64,000 bases of DNA from contig WIDE01000021.1 in assembly GCA_015039315.1 (NCBI GenBank), positions 163,156 to 227,155 on the forward strand, read 5' to 3'. Source of the stretch: Clavulina sp. PMI_390 (taxonomy: Eukaryota > Basidiomycota > Agaricomycetes > Cantharellales > Hydnaceae). A program made the translations under genes and the position numbers. The notes beneath the pieces are model-generated. The model did no database searches. It had not been told where the DNA came from and saw only the letters and a list, made by a program, of their open reading frames with translations. Of the stretch, positions 31,714 to 46,509 are shown piece after piece (within the stretch, counting starts at the first letter, position 1; each line of letters opens with the position of its first letter).

Positions 31714-33534
31714 CGGCGGAGGCAGCAAGCCCGTGGCGCTGCTTGAACCAGGCGTTATACCGTTTTCGGCCTCTTCACGCTCTTGCTTTATCTCCCTTCG
31801 TTTTTTGCGGGGTAGACGTGATGAAGGAGGTGTGAGATAGAACGCATCACGAGAATCCTCGTCGCACATTGTCCCTGACTCGTCATCGTAAAGCTCCCAC
31901 TCCCCATCAGGCATACGCTCAAAAACGAACGCGAACCACCTACCCGCCGTCATTTGCCCCGATCGTGTACTGGTGGCCCATGCAGGCGGCTTGCCAAACT
32001 CGAATATGACACGAAGTCCTGCACGATCGAGAGAAACATTGCCAAACCCGAGCTTGATGAATGATAGGAATTGCCGCCTGGTCTTTAGTTTCCGCAGCTT
32101 GCCGAGGCCATACTGCATAGGGAGGGCTCCTTGGCGAAGAACGTACGTCTTCAGCCAAGGGACGACCTGGAATATCTCAGAAATGGTTGTCCAATTTGCT
32201 GCGCGACAGCACTTGGCGGGGGCAGGTGCAGGTGCCTTCGGCGCGTAGCACTCGTACGTGTGGATGCATTCAGATATGACGGATATTCGCGAGCCCTCAG
32301 GTCGCAGCCTCTGGATCACGTCCGCAATGGACTCTCGATCTGATCTCCAAAGGTCGAGGTGGAGGACCTGCAAATGGCGTTGATGCATGGCGAGTCCAAG
32401 TTGGTCCAGACTCCGATTCTCCTCTTGGGTTCCAGCGAGGTGATCCAAGCTGAAACCCGGTCCATTATCGCAGAGGGTGAGAGAGTTGAAGTCGTTGCAG
32501 GCAAGAAGTTCTGCGGCGCCAAACACGATGGTCCTCAGACGTAAAGGGGACCTTGTGGTTGGTACAGGAAAGCGGAGGTCATTGAACGGCTCGAAGTCGG
32601 CTTCCTCCCTAGCACCCGGGACAATCTTGATATTAGCGAGGGAGGTGAAGAGATGCAACAGCGAGGGGCTGAATAGATCCTTGGTTTCCGCGGTGGGAAG
32701 GTGCAGCAACTGGAGATGCTGAATCCGGAAGTTACGCAAGGAACGAATGAAAACTGAGCACCACGCGAAGACGTGCCACTGCTCTCCACGCATATGCGCG
32801 GCCGCTCCAGCTCCAGCAGGTCGAGCCGAAGGCAGGTTTCGGGTCGCACAAGAGCAAGATAAACCGCATTCGGATGACTTGGAACAGTTGTCGTGTGCCA
32901 TTATCGAGGGAGTGATAAATGATATGTCGAGGGTGTCGACTTTTCGCATCCGAGAGAAGACTTTTTCCACTGTGAGAGCAAGGGCAAAGTCCTATAACAT
33001 TCTCAGTTTTTTTCGTGAAAGAGCGGGGCACAAGAGCATATGGGGGCGAGAGTAGCGGACACTTACCATCCGCCAGGGCAGCTCGACCGGATCAAGCGTG
33101 CCATTGAGGCGGTATTTTTCAACCACGTCCCTAATTAGTCGATTACATTCGTTCAGAATCGCGATATAGGCATCGATGGGCTCTGAGGGAGGGTTGTCTT
33201 CGTGGGGGTGGAACACGACAGCGAGCTTTCTGATACTGCGGAGCCGCTCCGGCCTCGCCAACAGAGCGAAGAGACGAGGCCAGAGCTTTTCCGTATGCCC
33301 GCGATAATAAATCGGGAGCGTGATTGCTCTCCACAACAATGGGTTGGACAGGAGGTTGAACTTGTTGTTGAGCAAGGAGCACGCGCGGAGCGCATCATGA
33401 TCGGTTTCGAGGTTTTCCAGGACGACGAGCCAGGTTTCCGAGGGTAGCTCGACGGAAAAAGGGCTTTCGAGAGGTCTGTTCTCTAGGGTCAGAGGATCCC
33501 CTGTTTTCGGGAGTAGTGTGGGAGGCTCGCTCAT
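31696..33534 (-). CDS. F-box protein 2 of tandem pair, with acquired C-terminal tail
   Basis: Exons 33534-33067 and 32991-31696 (TGA) give 587 aa. The start MSEPPTLL is preferred over an upstream in-frame region. The F-box reads VELPSETWLVVLENL, LRACSLLNNKFNLLSN and LLWRAITL. The 75-nt intron is in phase 0; exon 2 starts DFALALTVEKVF, aligning with VFRLFKTLLRAL of F-box 1. The C-terminal domain has GEWELYDDESGTM. The last residues NLVVA are the same as the end of the adjacent Ser-rich protein, because a tandem duplication break joined that gene's final codons to this frame. The predicted role is SCF substrate receptor; target unknown. Confidence 0.82.
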
Positions 33535-34098
33535 GGTAGGGAAGAATGACGGGAGTTCGTTGTGTCGCAGAAAGGGACAGCTTTCACCCTGAGGGAGGGG
33601 ATGGATCCAGAAGGATGAAAAAATGCGACGCGAAGAAGCGTGAAATGGTGCCGACGGGCATGAGAATAATTTCTTTTTTGAATTCCGGAGGCAGAATGGA
33701 TTACACAGCTCCCGACACGACGTGACCCACCCACGCGGGTCACATTCACATTCAGCCTCTCGTGCACGTACCCACAACTAAGTGAAAAAACGTCATCGGA
33801 TGTTGCATTGGCAGAGGTATTGTATGGAAGGGAGGGATAGTACGTACAAGGTCGTTAATGCACATGGCAGCGTGTATTGTATGCAAGATAGAACGAGCAG
33901 AATACGAAGCGCAGGATCGTCACCGAAAAAATTTTGGGGAGGGGGATCATGGAGTGAGGAAGGTATATCGTCTATCAGCAAGACTCGAAAAATGGGCCAA
34001 GCAAGCCTGCGCTGCCAAGAAAGAAAGAAACAAAAAAAAAACGAAGAAGAAATTTCAACTGCACAATTTGTGTCCCTTTGTCAAGCAACGACCAAGTT
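33535..34098. repeat. Source copy of the duplicated F-box upstream region
   Basis: Partner of 31180-31713. It includes the F-box 2 promoter and the native 3' end and downstream DNA of the Ser-rich gene at 34081-35226. Confidence 0.7.
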
Positions 34099-35226
34099 GG
34101 ACAGCGTCGCCAAGCTGGTGACACTACTTGATGCCCGACCCGAGCCCAACTTGGCCGCTAGCTCTCGCGCATCTGCTGTTCTGTCTCCATCATCAACCCT
34201 AATCGCCTTCACGAGGCCGATCCCATCATCATCACCCGCGAGGATCCCACGCGCGAGAGCCACCTGTTCAACAACATGGCGCATCTCACTGATCGCTCCA
34301 CTCTCGCACGCATCCAAAAGTGCCTCGAGGCATAGGATCGCATCTTGCGTGCGCTTGCCGGGCGAAGAAGAAGAGTTGGAACGAGCGCGTTTGTAGTGAT
34401 AGGTATGCGATCCTGATGATGACGTTGACGAAGATGTCTTTGACGAAGGAGGCGTCGATGAACGGACGCCCGATACGGGGGGACGAGAGCGACCAGTGCT
34501 GTCAAGATTTGCTTGACTTGATTTATGCGACTTGCGCTCGGCACTCCGTTTGGGGATCGGAGAAGGTAATGGGGCCGAGGGTGTTGGGGAGGATGATGGA
34601 GAACGAACGAGGGCCGGGGACGATGCGGACGCTGCGCGTGCCAGAGGTGATGATGGCTCCGCTGATAGGGCAGATGACGCATTGAAGTTGGCCGGAGGGG
34701 GTTTGCTCAGCCTCCTTGAGCGCCGACGCGCAGCTGCTGCAGCATCTGCTGCGCTGTCATCGTCACTGCTCCCCCCCGTGAGTGAGCCCCTGCTCGATGT
34801 TGACGACACGGACGAGCCGAATGATCGTAGGTAGGGAGGTGGTGGGGAGAGGGGTGCATCACTGTGGAGATCACTCGTGCTTAATGCCAATGAGGCTATC
34901 GTCTGGTAAAATGAATGGGTAGATGGATGGTGGATGGATGGACGCCGTGCGGCAATGGATGGGTATGTCAATAATGCATGTCAGTCAGTCAGATGCATTT
35001 GGTCGCCGAGGACAGGCAGAGGCTGGCTGTCAAACGTCGAGGAAGGGGACGGACGTACCACTGGGCCTGAGCCTTTTTTGGGCCCGACATGCACGACAAT
35101 CTTGGGTGCTGGAGACGTGGTCGAGGACACACTCGAACGCCTAGAGCGCATAAAGCCAAGCACTTGCAGACCGCGAATCGCGAAATTGTCCTTGTGTGGC
35201 TTCTCCATAACAGACGCAGCAGGCAT
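34081..35226 (-). CDS. Ser-rich, mostly disordered hypothetical protein
   Basis: Unrecognised. The tentative model uses exons 35226-35059 and 34902-34081 (TGA), 329 aa; the 156-nt intron is long for this window, so a small exon may be missed. The N-terminus is NFAIRGLQVLGFMRSRR. The middle is rich in Ser, Pro and basic residues, with an Ala/Arg run (AADAAAAARRRSRRLSKPPP). The C-terminal 90 residues look folded (ILCLEALLDACESGAISEMR, then GLVKAIRVDDG) and are probably helical. It ends SLATLSNLVVA. It lies head-to-tail with the F-box pair, and its final codons occur again at the end of F-box 2. No function proposed. Confidence 0.6.
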
Positions 35227-37905
35227 TTCAACTCGAATAGCAGAGGTGAAAAGCAGAAAAAAGTATGCAGGAGCAAGGGGACTGGATAGGACGAAGCAGG
35301 GGCGGGAGGAGACGGGGTGTACGGGGTAGTAGGTAAGGAGATCTTATAGGTCTGGACGAGGCCACACGCCACAGACGTAAAAGCGCAGACCGTAGGATGC
35401 CCGCAATACACACCACCCTAGAATGGGAAGCCGAACTACAGTGATGATGGCAAATACTATTCAGGGGGGCCCAAAGGACAAGGAAGGGCTATAAGTAGTT
35501 CGCTGACAGATGGCATGCATCGGGATTCCGCTTCTGGAAGTGCAGAGAACAAGGCTGGAGCCAGCGTGGTGGGCACGCACCTCCCCCGCTGAAGCGCCGC
35601 GGCGTGGGTGATCCAGATTCAGATTCGATGGTTGACTCCACACGACGTTGTCAACGAGAAATGCTATTGTATGCTCATAGGGCGAGTCATTGTCCAGGTT
35701 GTCGATGCCATCGTATGTGGAGATAAGATGGGAGGCTGAAACGGGACAAAGCCAGGGGTGTTGTCCTCAGGCGCGTGCCACGTTTCATGTTGTGCAAACC
35801 CGAGTCAATTCAAGAGCAGAATCAGATGACTCAGATGGTCGCCAAAGGGAATGAGTGCGTCTATGCTGCATGTTCTTTGGCCATTTTTCGTGGATGATTG
35901 GCAGGAAAGGTGACATGGTTGGCGAAACGCCAGCGAGAGCGACCTGAAATCAGACTGACGAATGACAATTGACATTGATATTGATTGATCGAGAGTTACC
36001 AGCGCGGTCCCGTCACACAAGGCGGGACCGTCAAAAGCTGGCCCAAGCTTGACAATCTCATCCCAAACTGTTACTACTAAGCTATGAGAGAGATAGAGAG
36101 GATTTGCGGGGTCTAGTCCATCCAATATCCCTTTTCCTAAATCACCCGAGTGGAAAACCTTGACGATCCCGCTGTGGCCCCTGAGACGGAAGTCACGGAA
36201 CTGCAGGAACCCCAGAGTCACCCTAATACGACCCCATACCATGAGCCTATTCCGCACTATCCTTGGACCGGGAATTGCACGGTTATCTTCTGATTCGCCC
36301 CATGTATGCCGCCCCTCTTGCCTAGACTTGCTCTGTCGACGCCTCCTGGGCCTGGTGCACATGGCACCTTTCAGCCTTAGACTCAACTTGAATCCGCGTG
36401 GCCATCATCTCGTAAACCCCGGTCTGTGTGCCTCTTTGGGGCTTGCAGCTTCACGGTCATAATCTCAGAGACTCGCTCCACGCCGCCTTTTGAGCTTCCT
36501 ACTAATGAACATACCTTCCAGTCTCATACTGACAATGGTGCTGCCCAAAATTTAGCTCGGTCTGGTTCTCGAGGAAGTCTTCTCAGAATCGAATTCTTCG
36601 ATAATTCTTCGACTCGGCTCGGTTTTCTGAGCATTCTTCTCAATTTATTTCAGTCCCAGCCGGGGGCCTGAACGAAGGAGAAGGAAATCACTTAAAAATA
36701 CGGTGTGCAAGCATCAGAGTTGCACCTGAAAAATGCACTAGGCGGTTGTTAGTATGAATTTGAAAGGATAATCAGATGCACTATAGACATCCAAACTGGG
36801 AGCTCAACCAGTGTACGCGTTGCGCAGCCAGAGTAGAAATTCGGAGCGGCTCTGGCACTCTCTGCTGCCAACTGGCCTCAATACCCTCGTCGGGGTGCAT
36901 TCCCGTCCTTCTTATCAGTAATCCCAGGTACGCCTTTCATAATGATCGATCATGAATACATGCAGAGGAAAATCAGAGTGCAAAAGAGAGCCGGAGCTGA
37001 AAGAAATTAGACTTTGTCTTCTTTTTTGCAATAGAACATTCGAGCGGATTCCATCAGTCTTTGGGGGTTACGCTGGGTTCTGATCTGGCAAACCGGGTCC
37101 GGGCCTCCCTCAGCCCATCGGTTCTGAGCTACCAAACTCCGGCGTTGACCCAACGAGCAGGCCATAACGCGAGGGTTGCGTATGAAATCCTGCAATCGAC
37201 ATACCTAGTCCCTTGGACAACTCGTTCTAGCCACCCTTCTCCTTTTCACAAAGCCTTGCCTAGCCCCTGCGGGTTCCGGCATTGGCCAAATATTTCTCGT
37301 TTAGCCAGCAGCTCTCAGCTATAGCTCGAGTCATTATATGGGCACAGCAAGCCTCGAACGCTTTCTCAATCTCCCTCGTCTTGACACAGAGCAATAGAGG
37401 CGTCCAGTTTGGCGAGTCTATCAACCTCAGGAATTATGAAATGCATTTCCAGCTGGCTGAGCCCGGAAATTGTCGAGTTTCGACAGAGCCAGGTTCTCTG
37501 GATATAGAAGTCTAGCCGAAGCTATCATACCTGGCAGTTATTCATGTATTCTAGTATACATGAGCCTCAGCATGCTCTGCTGGTGCTATTTACGAGCGAT
37601 GAGTCTTCGTAGGGCTGCCCACTGGTACCCCGTTGGGTACAAATTATACACACTTCCGTCAGCTATGAAAGACCTTTTTGTTCAAAGGGGGAAGGGAGGG
37701 AGGTTGGCATCGTGCTCATGACCAACGAGGAGGTGTGCCCTTCGCGCAGTTGCCAGAAACCTGAATCCACACACGCCAAAATACAGACACACGTGCAGGA
37801 TGAATTGCAAAACAGGGTCCAATAGTAATTTGATGAGCCCGTAAATTTCCTTTTTGAGCGTTTGAGCAAGAGGGTCTAGTCTCCAACGTCCTGCCAATAT
37901 CTGCA
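35227..37905. other. 2.7-kb region without a recognised gene
   Basis: The longest frame is 193 codons on the minus strand (36386-35805), including LGFLQFRDFRLRGHSGIVKV and ALVTLDQSISMSIVIRQSDF. It looks protein-like but has no recognised family and no clear splice partners; it may be a decayed gene. Plus-strand frames at 36160-36671 and 37061-37721 are not supported. The last 200 bp should contain the phosphoglucomutase promoter. Confidence 0.35.
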
Positions 37906-40276
<2,371 letters not shown>

Positions 40277-41013
40277 ATTCTTATGCCACCTGGAGGCTCT
40301 CAAGGGTTCGGTTAGCTGGAAAGAAAACTCACGATACCAAAGCAATGAACCGATGAATAGACACTATCACCCTGCTAGTACACAACATCATGTACTTGTA
40401 CGGCCGAAAAATGAACTGAATGATCATGACGGAAACACTTGCTTCATTTCCTCTATTCCAGACATCCGCTATCTTTGAGCGAGAGTCGATTGGGGTCGTA
40501 TAGTACACTCTCTACCTATCTCCACCATCATGATGCTTCTGGTCATTTCCGTAACCGATACTGTCCGACCTCGGCCCCTGACGGTTGCACAACGGCTGCA
40601 TCCGGAACCGATGTGCCTTCGCACCTTTCCACTCACTATCCTCCAGATCTTCGTGGTCTAAGCCGCATTGAGTGGTATACAGACAATCCCCTGAGAGCGA
40701 AATCACCACCTTCGAGAGATATGAACGGGTCTGGAAGTAGGTGGCGCGACGAGGTCGATCTTCGTGCCTCAAGATTCCGCTAGGTTATATCCCGGCAGCA
40801 ATGCAGTCGCGCTTTTTCTAGTCATATAAGCTGGGATCGGCACGAAAAGGATGAAGGGAAGACATATATTCATGTGCCATATCAAGAAAAGTAAGGTAGA
40901 TGTATACAACAGTGGATGGTAGGGTATTCGGACGCCAAGAGCTCTAAGTAGCCGTACGGCCACATCGAAACGTTGGCTCGCAATTAGCATTCAAGAAATT
41001 GCGCGCGATGATC
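40277..41013. other. Convergent intergenic region PGM / F-box 3
   Basis: 3' flanks of two convergent genes. Open frames at 40439-40783 (+) and 40772-40512 (-) overlap each other and have no recognised domain. Confidence 0.35.
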
Positions 41014-42915
41014 TCACGATTCATTAGAGACGATATGAAGAGTTAGAGGTTCATGAGAGTGAAATTCTTGCTGGATATGCTGTGGGACGTTGATGTTCAC
41101 CAAGCGCAGTGTGAAGGGAGTAGCCTCTTGGATACACGAGACTAAAGAGGCTGAAGACGCTGACGCGCCCGCTGTCTAGGTTGATGTGTCGAGTCTTATT
41201 ACTTCTGCCTCTCTCTTACAGGTATTGGGATGAGGAGAAGCTACTAACCTTCGAATACTCCCTCCTCTGCCCAATGACAGAAAGTATTGTGTCCAGTAAT
41301 TGATCCAACTTGTTAGATCTCGTAGAATGGTCTGATGAAGCAGCGTATTCTTTCATGTGAAGAGACAAAGCCTCTAGTCGTGGTAAGAGCATCGTGCGCC
41401 GCTCTCCAGGGGTAGTTTCTGATGGCTTGACTCGTAGTGGGCTGAGGATACGAATGATGCTAAGCAGGATGCCTCGAGTACCAGTAATTGAGAACGAGCG
41501 AAGATGCTTCATATCGCGAAGCTGTAGACAAGGAGAGACACGTAGTGAGGAAGTCGTGCTCAAACCTCAGGACCATAACGTACCGCCACTTTAAGCACTT
41601 TCTGCAGCTCGTGCTGCGATATTAATGAGTGAGAACATGCCACTGGATCAAATCTGATATCTAGCTCTCGTAATTTGGGCATTGCGACCCTCACAAGCCA
41701 TGCGCGTGCGATTCTCCAGTCGAAGCAAATAGCCTTGAGACTCTCAGCACGAGGACAGAGCACTTCTTTGCTTCTCCGGGCTAGAGCCATGCGTTCTATT
41801 GCGTCTTCATCGGCCGGGAACGCTTGGCCCACACCTAAACCATCATAAAACTGGTGTGAAAAATTGGGAAGACGAGCAGATGAAGTCCACGTCGTTTCCA
41901 ATCGGCGAAGGTCACAAGCTGCGGAAAGAAGGTGCTCTCAAAGCACCATCATTTCCCGAACACCGTTGAATCTCCATGGGGCGTGGCAGCGGAGATTACG
42001 GACACCGATCAAATGGCATCCGAGAGAGTGAGGTGGCAAGTCGCCAATGTCCAACTCGGCTATAGAAGCCGCGGATTTTGCATTGGATACCGTTGAATGC
42101 ATACTTAGGGGTATAGAAGACGCTTGTATGATGTTAAATCCTGCTCGTATACTCTCGTAGTGAGAGGTTGATGCGGCACAGGTGACCCTAAGCAGGGTAC
42201 GTGCAAAATGGCCTCTGCTGGCGGACAGCCAAGTTCTAGCAGCGGAGAGGGCAGCATCGCTATTGTCATCGAGGCTGAGCTCCACCTCTTTCCAAGTGAG
42301 TTCAGAGCCGAATATACCACTGCCCGAGAGTTCGCCAGTGCGAGGAAGAGCTGGAAGGTGGTGACGGATCTTGTGATACACAGACATTCCTGTTTTGTGC
42401 TTATTCGTTCGACCAAGCCAAATATTCTGGTATTCAAGAGGCCACGCGATATTGACTGTGGACCAGAGGTAGCCAAGACCAAGCGCAGTCTCCCTCCAAT
42501 GATTGCATACCTGGCTGACGAGCAAAGACCAGTGAATCCGGTCAGAGAGACCACCAGAATCTAGTGATCCAATCAAAAAAATTTCCCTTAGAACGACATC
42601 TGGAAGCTTTGAAGCGCTTGATGTCAGGTGGTTTCGGGTTACCCGCCCATTTGCTTGGAGGCTTTGCAGTTGCTTAATCGCAGAAAGCATCCGGTTGATG
42701 CCCTCCTGGGACTCGAGTTGGAACCCGTCCAGAGTTTGGATGCCTAGCACGCCAGAAGGGTCTAGAATGGTGCTTGGTCGTGAACAAGCGTTGTGGACGA
42801 TGCGAGAACTAATCCTAATGTGGTTGACGAAAACATCCAGAGCTCGCTCGAGTTTGTCGATGAAGATAGTGTTAGATATAGCAGGAGGTAGTTGAGAGAC
42901 ATCATGAGACCCCAT
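41014..42915 (-). CDS. F-box/LRR-type protein 3
   Basis: Exons 42915-41964, 41918-41584, 41521-41249 and 41175-41014 (TGA) keep phase and give 573 aa. After a helical N-terminus comes an F-box typical of Agaricomycetes: KLPDVVLREIFLIGSL, then VSQVCNHWRETALGLGYLWS. LRR-like segments follow (LAELDIGDL-like SIAELDIGDLPPHSLG, MPKLRELDIRFDP, MKHLRSFSITGTRGI). It ends LTLHIVSNES. Without the 45-nt first intron (41963-41919) the frame would hit TGA at 41938; with it the protein continues. Predicted SCF adaptor, substrate unknown. Not part of the 29-34 kb F-box pair by sequence. Confidence 0.72.
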
Positions 42916-43225
42916 GAGGGCTTAAAGAGTAAAGAACCACTAGTGGCGTGGTAAAATGGCGTTCAAGAAAGAGGTAGATAAGGACAGCCCAAACAACCGC
43001 AGACAAATATTCTCATCATTGTGGTCGCGGACTTGAGGTATTCTCTCACTATGAGCGCCAATCTATCAGCGAACACAATTTAAGACCGCCAAAGCGACAA
43101 AAAAGTGTTACTCCAACAGCTTCGTGTTGAAACTTCTTTAGACGTCAACTTCCGCTTAGGCTTTATTATACACCAGTACAGAGGTTGATACTATCCACAT
43201 AGGTCCAATACAAGCTCTACAGTCA
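42916..43225. other. Intergenic region between F-box 3 and F-box 4
   Basis: 310 bp, both flanking genes on the minus strand. It contains the F-box 3 promoter and the F-box 4 3' flank; no feature recognised. Confidence 0.35.
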
Positions 43226-45454
43226 TCAAATCTGATCGGCATCAGACCCGTCATCTTCAGAGTCCCCTTCCGCCCCAGATTCGAGGTAATCACTAGGAAC
43301 CTCGCCTAATCCAAAAGCCATCTCTTCATAAGCATCCCACAAGTCGTCCACGTTATATCCAGGATCCCCGTCCTCATCATCATCGTCACTATTGTCCGAA
43401 CCATCGGAATCCGAATCAAGGGCATTCTCGTCATACGAGGACTCGCTCTCGTTCTCAATTTGTTCCTCATCTGTATATGCCTCGTCGCTCGAGTGCCAAC
43501 GCTGTGAGGAATTGGCCTCTGAGAAGTGGTCCGAGCCTGGCTCCCAATCGTCGCCAGCGATACTGCTTCCTGGGGGTTCTGATGCGCCAAACGGCCGAGA
43601 GGCACTACCATAGTCCTCCAGGTCATCATAGGGGTCATCAATTATGAGCTCACGGGTATATTTCTCCAGTGCTCGACGCTCGTGCGCCGCGACAGGGAGG
43701 CCCAAGAGCTCGATGCGATGAAAAGGTCGCCGATTGAGCTCACCAACAGACTTGGTGACCGCCGCATCGGGCCCCATATATACGGGTCTCCCAAGTTTCT
43801 CGCGTGCGCGGCCGCGACACACCTGATCGAGGACGGACCAGATGTGACGCCTCTGCAGGCGCACTACCTCGGTGCGACCTCGATGAGTGTGAAGTAGGTT
43901 TATCCCTAGCTTGTTGTTGAGAATAATCCGCTCACTAGGGGACATTTCAACGTCGTTGATGAATGCCCCGAGGTATGATCGGAGAGTGAGATGCCTGACA
44001 CTGGTGAGGGCAACCATCGCCGTGCCACTCTCTTCCGGCAGTGTTGGGACCGTATCGACAGCAAGACGTGCTGGCGCCGCGAGACAGGAAACGATATCAA
44101 AGAGGACTTCTGGGAGTGCTTTGAACGAAGCATGCCGGACGGATGGCATCCCTCTAAACTACATAACAGAAACATCCGTATTAAAGCCTGAATCCGGGAT
44201 CAAACGTCAGCGACTCACAAATATTTGAAGAGATTCCATAAATGGTGGCCAGAGACCAACTGTCCGGAAGTTGAAAGTAGCTGGGTCGAAATCCATGGAC
44301 AACGTTTCCAAGTTCGGAATACGGATATGTCGAAACAAATACTCGCAGACTCTGAAGTCTGCACACCGGAGTTTGAGCGCCGTGAGGGAGTGAGAATGGA
44401 CAGGTTGCTGGTATTGTGGTTCCAGACGAACGGTAGGAATGTCCATGGGGTGCAGAGAGGCGCCGTGTTTTCGCCAAGACATGCGATCCCAGTCCGCTTC
44501 GAGCTCCTGGAGCTGAGTTGCCCTGGCCAATAGGTCCATCCAGCGACGTACGGACCCCCGAGCGCTAGATCGTGCACCAACAGTGTTGATTCGCAGTACG
44601 CGAAGCTGTGCAATGATCGCATATAGATTGATAGGGTATATGCTTCGTATCACAAGCTCGTCGAGTTCTGGCTTATGAGAGAATGTGCGAAAAAGGTCCA
44701 TGTCGAACAATTCCCATTGATTTCGGTACCCCTCACCAAAGCTGGAGTCGATAATGGTGAGACGTCGGAGTTTGGGACAACTTTCTTCTAAGAAGCCAAT
44801 GATTGGAGTTAAGTGATGAAGCTGCCCAGCGATGGACACATCCACGGAATGCCAGCTGTCGTGAAGGGCAAATATGCCGTCCTGCCTGAGCAAGCCGCGA
44901 AAGTCTATTGCAGAGAGAAGGTGATCTTCGCCATGAGGTCCAGGGAAATCGACATATATGGAGAGGGGAAGACCATTGGCACGTTTAAGCCACTGTTCCT
45001 CTTTGTATGCGTGCCACCGAACGTCAAAGATATTCCAGAGCACGCGGTATGATATGGCGATTTTGCGCCAACGAGAACATACGGTGGATATAGCCATAGA
45101 CCATTCGACGAGCTCACGCCCGATGGGAAGGGAGCACGTAAAAATGTGTCCCAGAATTTCATCAGGAAGCATGAAGATTGGTGTTAGCATGTTTTTGGAT
45201 TTGGCGCGCCACACACGCAGTTTGACGTGAGTCTCCTCCAGTTGCTCGCGCATTGCCTCGAGTTGCATCATTTCAGTGTCTAGTTGGTGCAGGTCAGCGA
45301 GAACCTTGGGATCATTACGCATTTTGGTTTGATTCGGGATATTGGTGATATGATTGGGCTGAAAAATCGTGCTTGTGGTCGTGTTCTTCTCATAAAGTGC
45401 TATGGCAGCTTGAAGATCCGCTACGCGCTTTTGGCTATGCCCCTTCATCGCCAT
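43226..45454 (-). CDS. F-box/LRR-type protein 4 with acidic C-terminal tail
   Basis: Exons 45454-44219 and 44158-43226 give 722 aa. The N-terminus is coiled-coil-like (HQLDTEMMQLEAMREQLEET). The F-box reads LPDEILGHIFTCSL, then MAISTVCSRWRKIAISYRVLW. LRR-like segments follow: CPKLRRLTIID, KPELDELVIRS, HSLTALKLRCADF, IPNLETLSMDF. Exon 2 begins FRGMPSVRHASF, and its first Met is internal. The last 110 residues are strongly acidic, with long Asp/Glu/Ser runs, which is uncommon in this family. A further intron inside exon 2 (around RRHIWSVLDQV) cannot be excluded. Predicted SCF substrate receptor. Confidence 0.7.
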
Positions 45455-46509
45455 CACCGCGATATGGGGAGGGAGCAGCCCTCCGATCCCGAGATCCTCT
45501 AACGTAGAGAGACTAGCTTGGAAGATAGCAGACTAGTGGTCGGCTGGGTGGCGGTAAAATTCCTGTTTGGGCCGAGGACGGAGTCATCGCTCAATTGGGA
45601 TTCATTTACGTAAGCAAACAAACAAAGAGGGGAACATAGTGAGCTGCCACACTTGAAAAGATGAAGAACTGCGCCAAAACGTTCCCTAATAATACCAACG
45701 GAGTGACAATAAGGCAGGAGAGTATCAAGGAACCCACAAAAAGAGCCTGTCACAGCCACGGTCACAGATTAATATCACAAAAAAGCGTGTGTCTCGCAAG
45801 GCTGCAACTAAATGTTCGGAATTATATTAGATCAAGCTATGACGTCCTTCGCCCCTTTGGATGATCTACACGGGAATCCTGGTGCCTCGAATAGAGTTTG
45901 GATGGAGTTTCATGATTCCGTATCATCTTCTCCATAGTTTTCCTGAAATATTTCCACATCTCGACACCATAGCATAATTACACAACTGTTATTCGTAGCT
46001 AGGCGAATTAAACGCATTGAGTTGTCACCATAGATCGATCACAAGCATAAAGTTGTCACGTGTTTCCAATGATTTGGCCGGTGTTGTGTCCGAGAGGTCT
46101 GCTGCGGACGGGTTGCTTTCTAGCCAGCATTCTCCAGTTTGACCTGTGCTCCTTTGCGTTACCACCCACAAGCTCCAAGATATCCTAGGCATCGTCATCG
46201 GCTTGGTTTGCTGTTGTTCGAGGTGAGAATTTTTGGTCATCAACGTTCCATTTTTGTCTCCAGTCTTGCTTGGCAGAGCTATAACTAGCTAGAGCCACTC
46301 CAGGCCGATTTGGTGCCTGAATCCATCTTCTCGTACCCGCCCTCGACGTTATATTATGTTTTCTGACTCGCGGCTGCTGGTTCTGGACTGGAAAAATGAC
46401 CTTGACGGATGTGATCTATCTATAGGTGCTGCGAGTCAAATTTGGAACACCATCATCCCCTGCATTTCTCTTCCACTTCTCCACATACCTTGAACGCTTA
46501 AGTGTCGAC
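45455..46509. other. Divergent intergenic region F-box 4 / MADS-box gene
   Basis: About 1 kb that should contain both promoters and the MADS gene 5' UTR. No gene or repeat recognised; open frames at 46025-46243 and 46416-46634 (-) are unsupported. Confidence 0.35.

Noticed and set aside
41938..41940. TGA in F-box 3 read as a pseudogene mutation or selenocysteine
   Set aside because: A GT...CAG intron of 45 nt removes it and all four exon phases then close; no selenoprotein context.
43226..44149. Separate acidic protein starting at 44149
   Set aside because: The preceding exon of F-box 4 ends in GTGAGT and joins in phase to the sequence just upstream of this Met; kept as exon 2, with the doubt noted.
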